Assembly (NCBI RefSeq): GCF_001866075.3 | Contig: NZ_CP063356.1 | Location: 1,106,164-1,170,163 of the forward strand | Direction of reading: 5' to 3' | DNA length: 64,000 nucleotides | Source: Anaerobacillus isosaccharinicus | Lineage (GTDB): Bacteria; Bacillota; Bacilli; Bacillales; Anaerobacillaceae | Shown: positions 25,532 to 34,509 of the stretch, one piece after another | How positions within the stretch are numbered: the stretch's first letter is position 1 | Layout: the number at the start of each line of letters is the position of its first letter | Program-made: the position numbers and the translations under genes | The notes under the pieces: generated by a model | Told to the model about the DNA's origin: nothing | Databases searched by the model: none | Seen by the model: the letters and a program-made list of their open reading frames with translations, nothing else

Positions 25532-26479
25532 CTAGTTAGTTACCTTCGTTCCATGAAGATACTCATTCCAAACGTCAAAACCAAATTTGCCATAATAATT
25601 TAGTAGTATCGTCCAATCTACCACCATATCTTCAATGCCTTCTTTTTGAAGAAGCAAAACAATTTGATCAAAAAAAGCCGTTCCTAACCCTTTTCCTTGG
25701 TACTCCTTTGCTAACCCAATTGGGCCAAGTCCTCCGTAATTCGCTTCTAACCGAGCCTTCCAATAGACACTAGGTCCAAAATAACCATCATTGAACGTAT
25801 GCACATGAGCAAAGCCAATTAACGTATTTCCTCTGAAAAGTCCGATCGTCCCAGCTATTTCTCGTTCTCTATCTACTAATTCAAGAGTATCATCGTACCA
25901 ACGTTGGCTAAAGTTTTCTTTTAGCAATGTAAAAAGAGCTGGTTGTTCTCCTTCTCTCAACCTTCTTACTAAATACATTTCTTCAAGCGGGTATTGACTT
26001 TTGTATTTAGAGATTTTCGTCCGCAAGTCATACGCTTTGCCAGAAATGGTGTAGCCCTTTTTTTCAAAAAAATAGATCGCTTCTGACAGTTGAGCAGGAA
26101 TGCCAGGAAATAAATGATATCGATCCATCCCAATCAAGATTTCGGTTTCGGGCACCAACCGCTGTTCAAAGTGATGTAGAAGCTGAGTACCAATCCCCTT
26201 TTTTCTCCAATCCTTATCCACTAGTAAAGAAGAGATCCAAACTCGCTTTTGTTCATTTTCTAACGGCTTCTTTGTAATCAAAAATCCCACCAAGGTTCCA
26301 TCGACTAGAGCAAGATAAGAATTATTTCGATCAACCCAGCGGTTACTCAATAAGTTGCGCTCAACTAGTTGTTCCGTAATTGGAAAATGACTACCTACAT
26401 TTTTATTCCATAGTTGCACGAGTTCGATAGAATTCCCCTCAAACTGTTGTAGACTTTCAATTTTTATCGTGTCATTCAT
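25532..26479 (-). CDS. Double GNAT acetyltransferase
   Basis: The 315-residue protein contains two GNAT folds. The first (about 25-150) has the acetyl-CoA loop motif WRKKGIGTQLL; the second (about 175-310) has YQGKGLGTAFFDQI. Its ATG overlaps the end of the GH3 gene by eight bases. The acceptor is unknown; next to amino-sugar genes, N-acetylation of a glucosamine-type sugar or an aminoglycoside-like detoxification is conceivable (inference). Confidence 0.8.
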   Translation of the reverse strand: MNDTIKIESLQQFEGNSIELVQLWNKNVGSHFPITEQLVERNLLSNRWVDRNNSYLALVDGTLVGFLITKKPLENEQKRVWISSLLVDKDWRKKGIGTQLLHHFEQRLVPETEILIGMDRYHLFPGIPAQLSEAIYFFEKKGYTISGKAYDLRTKISKYKSQYPLEEMYLVRRLREGEQPALFTLLKENFSQRWYDDTLELVDREREIAGTIGLFRGNTLIGFAHVHTFNDGYFGPSVYWKARLEANYGGLGPIGLAKEYQGKGLGTAFFDQIVLLLQKEGIEDMVVDWTILLNYYGKFGFDVWNEYLHGTKVTN

Positions 26480-28076
26480 GAGAAATACTCTCTATTTCTA
26501 ACAAATTCACAGGCGATTTCCCTTTAAAAGCTTGCTGCCCTTCTAGTAGACACTTTAACTGTTTGATTGCATGATCGGTATAGCTGTATGTTGTGATATA
26601 CGTACTCAAATCCTTTGGGAAACTAGCAATGATTTGTGGATTCCATAAAGAGACAACGATCACTCTATCCGTCTTTTCTTTGATTTTTCCGTGTAAATCT
26701 AGCCAAGATCGATCTAACTCGCGTCGCTCATTAATCAGTAACACAACATCTTGCTGAAGCTTTACAGACTCACTAATTTGCTCGACCTCACTAGGTGTAG
26801 GATTTGCACTCGTAATATAGTTAAGCTCATATCTATCTTCAGAAAAAACTTTATGAACGATTGATTTCCGATCCCCAATATAATTTTCATCATTATATGT
26901 TGTCTGACTGACGACTTTTATTTTTGCTTTTTTAGGAAGAGGTACTAACCGGTCACGATCAAATTGCAATGTAATTCCATCAAGCGCGATGTTGTTCATC
27001 GTTTTATGGAAAGATTCTTGTTTTAAAAATGAGTAGTCTATTTCTTTCGTGTCAAAAATACTAGAATCAATCCACTTATCTTTAAATCTCAAAATTCGAT
27101 CGACTGCTGCATCAATGACTCCTTCGTCAATCTCCCCAAAGATCACACTTTTTTCTACTGCTTCAATCATGACTTGTTGTGAAGCAACGTCTTTGCCACA
27201 GGCAAGAATGATATCTGCTCCAGCCTGGACGGCTTTCACCGAGCCAGCTTCTCGACCAAAATACTTTGAGATAGCATGCATTTCCATAGAGTCTGTAATA
27301 ATAAGTCCGTCAAAAAGATATTTCTCTCTTAAGAGGCTCTTTAAAAAGAACGAACTTAATGTAGCTGGATACTCGCGGTCAAGGGCAGGATAAATAATGT
27401 GTGCTGTCATAATTGCTTCCATACCACTCTTAAAATTCTCAATAAACGGAAGTAACTCAAATTGTTCTAACTCTTTTAATTTTTTATCTACCTTAGGAAG
27501 ACTTAAATGAGAATCAAAGGCTGTATCACCGTGCCCTGGAAAATGTTTACCGACAGCAAGGACACCGGCATCATGATAGCCCTGAACACTTTGCTGCCCA
27601 AGCCTGCTAACTACTTCAGCTGATTCGCTATAAGAACGAGCGCCAATCACAGGGTTTTTAGGATTATTATTTATATCAATGACTGGAGCAAAATTCATGT
27701 TAAACCCAATCTTTTTTAACTGTACCCCCATAATGTAAGAAGCATCATACGCATGTTTTTCATTGCCAGACGCTGCAATCAACATATTTCCTGGAGAAAT
27801 AATCATTCCATCCCATAAGTAGGCAATTCCTCCGCCTTCTTGATCGATGGAAATCCATAATGGCGGACGCTCATGATCTTTTGCGGTCTGCTGAATGTCC
27901 TTAATTAGCTGGACTACTTTTTTCACATCTCTTAAGTTACGTTGAAAGAGGATGACTCCACCCACATTTAAGTCTACAATTGCTTTTTCTAAATCGGTTG
28001 ACATCTCTTCTCCGCCAAATGCGATAATAAACATCTGTCCGATTTTTTCTTTTATAGACCAACCTCTAGCATCCAT
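26472..28076 (-). CDS. nagZ: Glycoside hydrolase family 3 beta-N-acetylhexosaminidase (NagZ-like)
   Basis: The 534-residue protein lacks a signal peptide, so it acts in the cytoplasm. The GH3 barrel carries the NagZ motif KHFPGHGDTAFDSH (about 177-190), including the Asp-His pair that acts as general acid, and the nucleophile Asp in IITDSMEMHAI (about 262). A C-terminal alpha/beta domain (about 370-530) follows, as in Bacillus NagZ. It would release terminal beta-GlcNAc (or another HexNAc) from imported oligosaccharides. Its ATG directly follows the stop of the DUF4127 gene, so translation is coupled. Confidence 0.88.
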   Translation of the reverse strand: MDARGWSIKEKIGQMFIIAFGGEEMSTDLEKAIVDLNVGGVILFQRNLRDVKKVVQLIKDIQQTAKDHERPPLWISIDQEGGGIAYLWDGMIISPGNMLIAASGNEKHAYDASYIMGVQLKKIGFNMNFAPVIDINNNPKNPVIGARSYSESAEVVSRLGQQSVQGYHDAGVLAVGKHFPGHGDTAFDSHLSLPKVDKKLKELEQFELLPFIENFKSGMEAIMTAHIIYPALDREYPATLSSFFLKSLLREKYLFDGLIITDSMEMHAISKYFGREAGSVKAVQAGADIILACGKDVASQQVMIEAVEKSVIFGEIDEGVIDAAVDRILRFKDKWIDSSIFDTKEIDYSFLKQESFHKTMNNIALDGITLQFDRDRLVPLPKKAKIKVVSQTTYNDENYIGDRKSIVHKVFSEDRYELNYITSANPTPSEVEQISESVKLQQDVVLLINERRELDRSWLDLHGKIKEKTDRVIVVSLWNPQIIASFPKDLSTYITTYSYTDHAIKQLKCLLEGQQAFKGKSPVNLLEIESISHE

Positions 28077-29657
28077 TTATTTCCCTCCATGTTTGCTATT
28101 GCTTACTTTTTCATTCACTTCAAGTTTAAAACCAACTTCAAACATTCGATTCCAAGGCAATCGAACATTTTTAAGTTCAATTTTCCCTTCTGGTAGATCC
28201 GATAGGTTAGTATCAACAAAGTTCCCCAATAATCGGGCAACAAGATACGTAACCTCCGAAACTTGGTCTTCTAAATTTCTCGGTGTTAAATCCATCGTTG
28301 GTAGAATTTCATACGAAACGCGCTTCCTAACAACAGCCTGATAACCCCAATCTTCAACAAGTCTAGCATAAAAGAAGTTGCGGCTATTTTTTTCGTGTTC
28401 AGCGCCAGCTTCCCGTTTTTTATAATAAGAGGCAATAATTGCATGAGAAACAACGGTGCCCATCGTATTTCCATTCGTATTCCAAGCTGCATAAGCGATT
28501 AAGTCACTTAACAGTCCTTCTTTGTTTACTAATTGCATCAGTGAAAGGTCTGCACCGTTACAAATCGCTACATCTGCTAAAGCAACATTTCTTCCTTTAC
28601 GGATAAAATGCTTCATCGCTTGAACAAATTCTCTTATATTCACTTCTGAAAAATACGATCGGTGTCTTGTTTCAAGGGCGAAGCTTGATTCTGACATTTC
28701 TTGTTGGCCAACAGCTGGAGAGTGTACCATTAAAATTAGATCATTATCCTTTTCATCGCTAACAATCACTCCACCAGCAGAAGTAATATGTGCTTTTATA
28801 CTTTCAGATAAACTACGGTCCTCATATTTTGGAATAATAAATGGACCATTTGTTGAAGAATAGCGAACTGCTAGCTCAGGAGTGTATTGGTTCGCTTGGC
28901 AAAAAACTCTAGCGAACAACGTACAAGCAATTTCATCTGCTCCAGGGTAAATGTTGATTTTATCCATTAGGTTTAGCCGGTCAATTTGATACATGAATTG
29001 CCGCTGTTCTTTTGCTGTAAAGCCGTATTTAGAATTGTCATCAAGCGGAATGATTAAATAGTCAATTTCACCATTATCAACCATATTGACTACCTCAGCT
29101 GTAACAGAGAAATTCTTTTTTCTGCGCCCCAAGTAATCTGCTTCTATTTCTTTTGGAAGCTCTCTTTCAACCGAAGCTAACTCTTCTTCATCCTCTTTAC
29201 TGAAGATCTTTTGTTCCTTTTTGTCAGTTAACCAGCCTAAGCGAAAAATTTTTCTGCCATGCTGCTCATAATAATTCGGCTCTTCTTCACTACTATCATA
29301 GTTAGGAACGCGCATAATTAAGTTATATGCGTAAATTTCAATCGACGGATTTTGCTTTTTTATAACCCTCAAGATGGATAATCTTTCTAAACATTCTTGT
29401 ACCGTTAATTGATGTAACCTCGATGGGACAATTCCGCCATAAATGAGCATATCAATGGAAACAATTAAATAATCGGCTGTTTTTGTCTCTTCTTCTAACC
29501 ATTTAATTAGTAACGGCCCATTTGCTGGTAGCTTCATTTTACCTAGTATATTAGAATCCGGTAAAACCATTTCCATATCTGTCATATCAGCTAAAGCCTT
29601 TGGATATTGAAAATTACAAGGGCGTTCATCTAATGGAACATACACAACCTTTGCCAT
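28077..29657 (-). CDS. DUF4127 family protein
   Basis: The 526-residue protein begins with the DUF4127 hallmark VVYVPLDERPCNFQYP and continues with SIDMLIYGGIVPSR, IIPLDDNSKYG and a PGADEIACTLFARV segment with conserved acidic residues. No signal peptide is seen. The family has no established activity that I can name; its recurring polar clusters (DERP, DDNS, GADE) look like an active site. It sits between a GH3 hexosaminidase and a GHL10-like protein and is translationally coupled to the former, so a role in breaking down the same glycan is likely (inference). Confidence 0.85.
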   Translation of the reverse strand: MAKVVYVPLDERPCNFQYPKALADMTDMEMVLPDSNILGKMKLPANGPLLIKWLEEETKTADYLIVSIDMLIYGGIVPSRLHQLTVQECLERLSILRVIKKQNPSIEIYAYNLIMRVPNYDSSEEEPNYYEQHGRKIFRLGWLTDKKEQKIFSKEDEEELASVERELPKEIEADYLGRRKKNFSVTAEVVNMVDNGEIDYLIIPLDDNSKYGFTAKEQRQFMYQIDRLNLMDKINIYPGADEIACTLFARVFCQANQYTPELAVRYSSTNGPFIIPKYEDRSLSESIKAHITSAGGVIVSDEKDNDLILMVHSPAVGQQEMSESSFALETRHRSYFSEVNIREFVQAMKHFIRKGRNVALADVAICNGADLSLMQLVNKEGLLSDLIAYAAWNTNGNTMGTVVSHAIIASYYKKREAGAEHEKNSRNFFYARLVEDWGYQAVVRKRVSYEILPTMDLTPRNLEDQVSEVTYLVARLLGNFVDTNLSDLPEGKIELKNVRLPWNRMFEVGFKLEVNEKVSNSKHGGK

Positions 29658-29688
29658 GTCGAATCCTCCTATTTGTCTTCCATATAAT

Positions 29689-30876
29689 CTATTTATTCAA
29701 CTCTAAATGCTCCCACCACTGATACATTTCTAAATGGATCGCATCAAAGATCATCATGCCATCACTTTTCTCCAGACAAATGTTCACTGCCTGTGTAAAA
29801 TTTATTTCATTTTGGTGGTATTCTTGTAAGTATAGTCCCGCTAAAATCGGTACGTCATTTGTTGTTACCTTTTTACTTAACTCAATTGCACCTTCAACAC
29901 TTTCCCATTCCCTTTTATTTCTTCGTCTTGCTTCATCTATTGTTACGGATGGAAAATAACAACCTGTCATCAGAAAATCTAGTTCCGATGCATAGCCTGT
30001 TTGTGCATAATCGCCATCCATCCAGTCATATTCAGGTTGATAGTTAGTGCTACCCCAATTCACTCCTTCATGGTAGAAGTCTGGATACCATGCACCTACA
30101 TAAATTCCAAAATCTAGTTCGTTGTTTTGTTCTTTTATTAAAGACTTAGCATTTACAACAAATTTCTTGATATTATTTGCTCTCCACATGATCCATTTTT
30201 TATATAGTCTTCCTGGGACTATTTGATCTTGATCAAGCGTTAAAATATCCCCCGGCCAACTATCAACTTTTAAACCTGTATCCACTTCAAACGCAACTCT
30301 ACTAAACTCACTAAAATCACCATAAACATTTGGATATCGACAGCGATCTAGGACGATGGCATCCGCTGAATATTTACTTACAACCTCTTTAATAATCGAT
30401 AATTCATATTCCTTTACCTCTGGGTGGGCTGGATTGACAAAAATTCCTGGTTCCAAATAGTTTTCTGCTTTTGTAAAAATAGGTCTGTTGGTGGACTGAT
30501 CGTTGTGGTAATAGGTCACTTGCCATTCTTGCTTATCCCGAATGAAACCACTTTGGTCATGAATATTCCCTTCAGAAAAAACATCGAATTTGATGATCGA
30601 TTTCATGCCACTTTTTTTAATTGAATCTAACATTATCTCTAAATAATCTATCCCCCGCCAATCAGTAAATCTTTCCCACAAACCGACATGTGGAGCAATT
30701 TCACTCTTATATGTTACATATCCATATGGTAATTTGGCATCAACAACGACATGAGTAAAACCCGCTTTCTTGGCATTCTCAATATAGCTGTTTCTCATCT
30801 CGGCACTCGTTAATTTTTGTCCATTAGCTAAGAAATCAACCCATAATACTTTTGCGCTTTTATCAAATTTAGGCAA
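29689..30876 (-). CDS. Putative GHL10-type glycoside hydrolase (alpha-amylase-superfamily barrel)
   Basis: The 395-residue protein starts at TTG 30876 after GAAAGGATG. It looks like a TIM barrel of the DUF187/GHL10 type: VLWVDFLANGQ, a FTHVVVDAKLP strand, FVNPAHPEVKEYELSIIKEV and AIVLDRCRYPN, where the Asp after the strand is the family's likely catalytic residue, then a FGIYVGAWYP strand. No signal peptide is present, so it would act on imported sugars. A second, more distant barrel protein of this sort lies at 39590-40849. Confidence 0.7.
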   Translation of the reverse strand: MPKFDKSAKVLWVDFLANGQKLTSAEMRNSYIENAKKAGFTHVVVDAKLPYGYVTYKSEIAPHVGLWERFTDWRGIDYLEIMLDSIKKSGMKSIIKFDVFSEGNIHDQSGFIRDKQEWQVTYYHNDQSTNRPIFTKAENYLEPGIFVNPAHPEVKEYELSIIKEVVSKYSADAIVLDRCRYPNVYGDFSEFSRVAFEVDTGLKVDSWPGDILTLDQDQIVPGRLYKKWIMWRANNIKKFVVNAKSLIKEQNNELDFGIYVGAWYPDFYHEGVNWGSTNYQPEYDWMDGDYAQTGYASELDFLMTGCYFPSVTIDEARRRNKREWESVEGAIELSKKVTTNDVPILAGLYLQEYHQNEINFTQAVNICLEKSDGMMIFDAIHLEMYQWWEHLELNK

Positions 30877-30939
30877 GAAAATGACATCCTTTCACCTTAA
30901 TTAAATCGCCAATTTGCTTGTTCGTTCTTCTGTTAATGT

Positions 30940-30973
30940 GAAGAAATGGCATCTTTACAGACACCATTTCCTC
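30940..30973 (-). promoter_or_regulatory. Intercistronic hairpin below the solute-binding protein gene
   Basis: On the minus strand GAGGAAATGGTG pairs with TGCCATTTCTTC with two G-U pairs. It lies 10 bases after the stop and has no T run. Such hairpins after binding-protein genes commonly stabilise the upstream mRNA so that the binding protein is made in excess. Confidence 0.5.
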
Positions 30974-30982
30974 ATTTTTTCA

Positions 30983-32515
30983 TTACCTGTTTTTATACCA
31001 TTCGTTGACTTCATCAGTCCACTGTTGGCCGCCTTCTTTGTACCATCTTTCAACGAATTTATCAAACTCGTCAATTGAACGTCTTCCAGAAATAATATTT
31101 GCGAAAATTTCATCCTCAACTGCTCTTAATTGAGCACCATATAGACCTACTGAAGGTGTCGGTGGTCCAACAAATTCAGATACCATTACGTTTTCGGCGA
31201 TTTTCGAAACGTTATCAAATAAGTTAAACTCTAGACCAAGTGAATCTAAACGAATTTTTGTTGTTTCCATATCTAATGGTTCAACTGTGTTGTACATTTG
31301 ACGATATAAATGCTCGTTATGCTTTTCAAAATCAGTTGAAGCTACACCGTCTTTAATTTCCCAAACTTCGCCTTCAAATCCTAAGAAAATATCTCTAAAT
31401 CCATCAGAAACTAGGAAGTCTAGCATTTTAACAACTGCCACTGCATTATCACTAGTCACAGGGATTGCATTATAACCACGAACTAATGGTCTACCTTCTA
31501 CTCCTGAATGCCCATTAGGTCCAACAGGATAATCTAATGAAACCCACTCAGCTTTTTCGTTGTTTTGCTTGTTTGTTAAGATTGGTCCACGAGTATCCCA
31601 CCAAGCTGCCGAGTATAAACCAATACGATCGTTAGCAATTTTCTCGTTTACTGCTGCTAAGTTGTTCGATGGGAATTCTCGATCAAACAATCCTTGTTCA
31701 TATAGATCCGCTAAGAAAGCAAGCGCTTCTTTCATTTCTGGCAATGTACTAGAGAAAACAAGTTTGCCATCTCTCTCAACCCATTGATTTCGTTGTACTC
31801 CAAAAGCACCTAACATTGGAGAAATACGACCTAAATGATCTGTCATAATATAACCCATGTTGTTATAGTTTTCTTTAAATGCCTTTAACACTTCCACATA
31901 TTCATCCAATGTCACGGGCTTATCTAAGCCTAGATCATTTAACCAATCTTGGCGCACATAAATAAGTTCTGTTCCAGCTTCTTGAAGAATATGAGGGACA
32001 GCATAAATTTCGCCATCAATCGTTACAGCCTGCCAAGCTTGTTCAGGAATATACTTTAATAAGTTTTGACCATGTTCTTCAATGATCGATGATAGTGGTG
32101 TTAATGCTTTTTGGTTTACAAAGTTTACAAACCAGTTTGCATCCGGGCTATAAATCATATCAGGTAAATCTCTACCGGCCATAAGAACATTTAGACGCTC
32201 CATGTACCCTTCAGCCGGTGGAACTTGCACAGTAATATTTAAATTCGTATTTTCTTGGATAAAGTCTAAATATGGATTTTCATTTTCAGACATTCCACTT
32301 GGGAAGTTACGTCCATAGTTATTCACAACGATTTCTATGTCTATTGGTTCTTCCGGAACAACTACCTCTTGTTTTGGTGTTTCAACTTTTGGATCCTCTT
32401 TCTTGTCATCATCCACCGCTGACTTTTCTGACGAACAAGCAACAGCAAACATCATGATAGCTACTAAACTAAGAAGTAAAAAGAGACTTTTTAAAGACGA
32501 ACTGTTCTTTACCAT
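30983..32515 (-). CDS. ABC transporter substrate-binding lipoprotein (LplA/YtcQ-like)
   Basis: The 510-residue protein has a lipoprotein signal ending AVACSS (Cys about 27), a charged linker (about 35-55), and the large extracellular solute-binding fold of the Firmicutes oligosaccharide type (NLNITVQVPP, AGRDLPDMIYSPD, YAVPHILQEAGTELIYVRQD, WLNDLGLDKPVTLDEY). It carries the WYKEGG C-terminal region typical of LplA/YtcQ relatives. With the two permeases upstream it would bind an oligosaccharide outside the membrane. No ATPase gene is in the cluster, so a shared MsmX-type ATPase is expected. Confidence 0.9.
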   Translation of the reverse strand: MVKNSSSLKSLFLLLSLVAIMMFAVACSSEKSAVDDDKKEDPKVETPKQEVVVPEEPIDIEIVVNNYGRNFPSGMSENENPYLDFIQENTNLNITVQVPPAEGYMERLNVLMAGRDLPDMIYSPDANWFVNFVNQKALTPLSSIIEEHGQNLLKYIPEQAWQAVTIDGEIYAVPHILQEAGTELIYVRQDWLNDLGLDKPVTLDEYVEVLKAFKENYNNMGYIMTDHLGRISPMLGAFGVQRNQWVERDGKLVFSSTLPEMKEALAFLADLYEQGLFDREFPSNNLAAVNEKIANDRIGLYSAAWWDTRGPILTNKQNNEKAEWVSLDYPVGPNGHSGVEGRPLVRGYNAIPVTSDNAVAVVKMLDFLVSDGFRDIFLGFEGEVWEIKDGVASTDFEKHNEHLYRQMYNTVEPLDMETTKIRLDSLGLEFNLFDNVSKIAENVMVSEFVGPPTPSVGLYGAQLRAVEDEIFANIISGRRSIDEFDKFVERWYKEGGQQWTDEVNEWYKNR

Positions 32516-32617
32516 TAATCATTTCCCCCTTCGAATATGTTCGGATAAATCGATAATGAAAAAATGTAGTTAAGTATTGCTATCTTGACAACACCCCCCT
32601 TAATGAAAACTTGTAGC

Positions 32618-33502
32618 TTACCCTTTAACAGAACCTAACATAACACCTTTCACAAAATATTTTTGCAAGAATGGATACACAATTAAGATTGGTAATGTAC
32701 TAGAAATTAAAGCTGCTGCTTTCAATGACTCATTTGCGAGCAACTGTTGTTCAAAGTTATTTCTGATGTTTATTTCTGATTGATCAAATTGAATTAATTC
32801 TCTTAAGTAAACTTGTAATGGGTAAAGACTACGATCATTAATGTAGAGCACTGCATCGAAGAATGAGTTCCAATGGTATACTGCATGGAACAAACCAATG
32901 GTTGCTATTACAGGCATTGATAATGGGATGACAATTTTAAATAAAATCCCAATGTTTGACGCCCCATCAATTTTTGCCGACTCTTCTAATTCAGCTGGCA
33001 CACTTTGAAAGAAATTTTTCACAATGATTAAGTTGAAAGCACTTATTGCCGTCGGAATGATATACGCCCAGAAAGTATTTAACAATCCGGTTTCTCGAAC
33101 AACTAAGTAGGTTGGGATCATCCCACCGCTAAATAGCATCGTAAAAACGACTAAAAATAAGATAACTCCCCGGCCTTTAATGTAGGATTTCGATAACGGA
33201 TAGGCCATTAAACAAGTAAAAAATACATTGATAAACGTTCCTATTACGGTACGCGCAACACTCACACCAAACGCTCTAAGAAAGTGTTGATCCATTAGCA
33301 CTTCCTTGTAGGCCAAAAAGGTTGTTTCAATTGGGTAAAAAACAACTTCACCAGAGACAATGGCTCTATGGCTACTTAGGGATTGTGAAATAACATGAAT
33401 GAAAGGAAACAAGCACAACAGTGCAAATGCACCCAGTAAAATATAGTTCATGACAGAAAAAGCTTTTTCACCCTTTGTCTGCTTGATTGCCAATTGCAAC
33501 AC
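32618..33502 (-). CDS. Carbohydrate ABC transporter permease (LplC/YtcP-like)
   Basis: A 294-residue inner-membrane protein with six hydrophobic helices and the permease EAA motif (ELEESAKIDGASNIGILFKIVIP as ELEESAKIDGASN then FKIVIP, about 195-215). The C-terminus KGVMLGSVKG is typical of the LplC/YtcP group. The start is uncertain: GTG 33502 touches a GGGGG tract, and TTG 33493 is better spaced. It forms the membrane channel together with the product of 33506-34474. Confidence 0.88.
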   Translation of the reverse strand: MLQLAIKQTKGEKAFSVMNYILLGAFALLCLFPFIHVISQSLSSHRAIVSGEVVFYPIETTFLAYKEVLMDQHFLRAFGVSVARTVIGTFINVFFTCLMAYPLSKSYIKGRGVILFLVVFTMLFSGGMIPTYLVVRETGLLNTFWAYIIPTAISAFNLIIVKNFFQSVPAELEESAKIDGASNIGILFKIVIPLSMPVIATIGLFHAVYHWNSFFDAVLYINDRSLYPLQVYLRELIQFDQSEINIRNNFEQQLLANESLKAAALISSTLPILIVYPFLQKYFVKGVMLGSVKG

Positions 33503-33505
33503 CCC

Positions 33506-34474
33506 CTACCATAAACCATTTTGGCCTAATTTTTTAGCGATCTTATTTGCCATTACAACCATAAAAAGTGCGATAACGGATTTGAATAATCCGACAGCTG
33601 TTGTATAGCTAAATTGACCTTGAGTAACCCCGACTCGGTAAACATACGTTTCAAATACATCACCAACACTATAAACAAGCGGATTTAATAAAATAAACAC
33701 TTGTTCAAAACCTACCTCTAAAATGCTACTCATTTGTAAAATAAACAAGATGACAATCGTAGGTAGTAGGCACGGTAACGTAATATGCCATGTTTGTTGC
33801 CATTTACTTGCGCCATCAACGGTTGCCGCTTCATACAACTGAGGATTAATCCCTGACAGAGCAGCTAAATAAAGAATCGTTCCCCAACCAACACTTTTCC
33901 ATAAATCACTGACAACGAGTACGGTACGGAACCAGTTTTCATCGGCGATAAAATAGATCGGTTCAAAACCGAGAAATTGAACAAAGTGATTAACAATCCC
34001 TGTAGAAGGCTGTAACAAATTCATCATAATTCCGCCTACGATTACCCATGATAAAAAGTGAGGCATATAAATGACCGTTTGAATCGTTCGTTTATACATC
34101 ATGTTGCGGAGCTCATTTAATAAGAGTGCCACTATAATTGGTGCAGGAAAGCCCCAAAACAGTTTATATAAACTAATTAGTAAGGTATTTTTAAAAATCC
34201 GGTAAAACTCTTCAGCTTGAAACATCCGTTCAAAATGCTTTAAGCCAACCCATTCACTTCCTTGGATTCCAGCGAATACACTGTAATCTTGAAACGCGAT
34301 AACAACGCCCCACATCGGCACGTATTTATAGATAATAAAAAATAATATTCCTGGTACCATAATTAAATATAAGTCCCAATATTTTACCAATACATTCTTT
34401 GTTTTTGGTTTGGGGCTCTTCTTTACTTTTAGTTTAGGTTCACCCTGTTGCATTCCTAGAGGTGTATCGTTCAT
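33506..34474 (-). CDS. Carbohydrate ABC transporter permease (LplB-like)
   Basis: The 322-residue protein has a lysine-rich N-terminus, six membrane helices and the EAA loop (QLYEAATVDGASKWQQTWHI, about 215-235). The C-terminus (ANKIAKKLGQNGLW) is characteristic of LplB/YteP permeases. AAAGGAGGG precedes the ATG. Three bases separate it from the next permease. Confidence 0.88.
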   Translation of the reverse strand: MNDTPLGMQQGEPKLKVKKSPKPKTKNVLVKYWDLYLIMVPGILFFIIYKYVPMWGVVIAFQDYSVFAGIQGSEWVGLKHFERMFQAEEFYRIFKNTLLISLYKLFWGFPAPIIVALLLNELRNMMYKRTIQTVIYMPHFLSWVIVGGIMMNLLQPSTGIVNHFVQFLGFEPIYFIADENWFRTVLVVSDLWKSVGWGTILYLAALSGINPQLYEAATVDGASKWQQTWHITLPCLLPTIVILFILQMSSILEVGFEQVFILLNPLVYSVGDVFETYVYRVGVTQGQFSYTTAVGLFKSVIALFMVVMANKIAKKLGQNGLW

Positions 34475-34509
34475 AGGTAGACCCTCCTTTCCTCTCTATG
34501 ATTAAAAGT

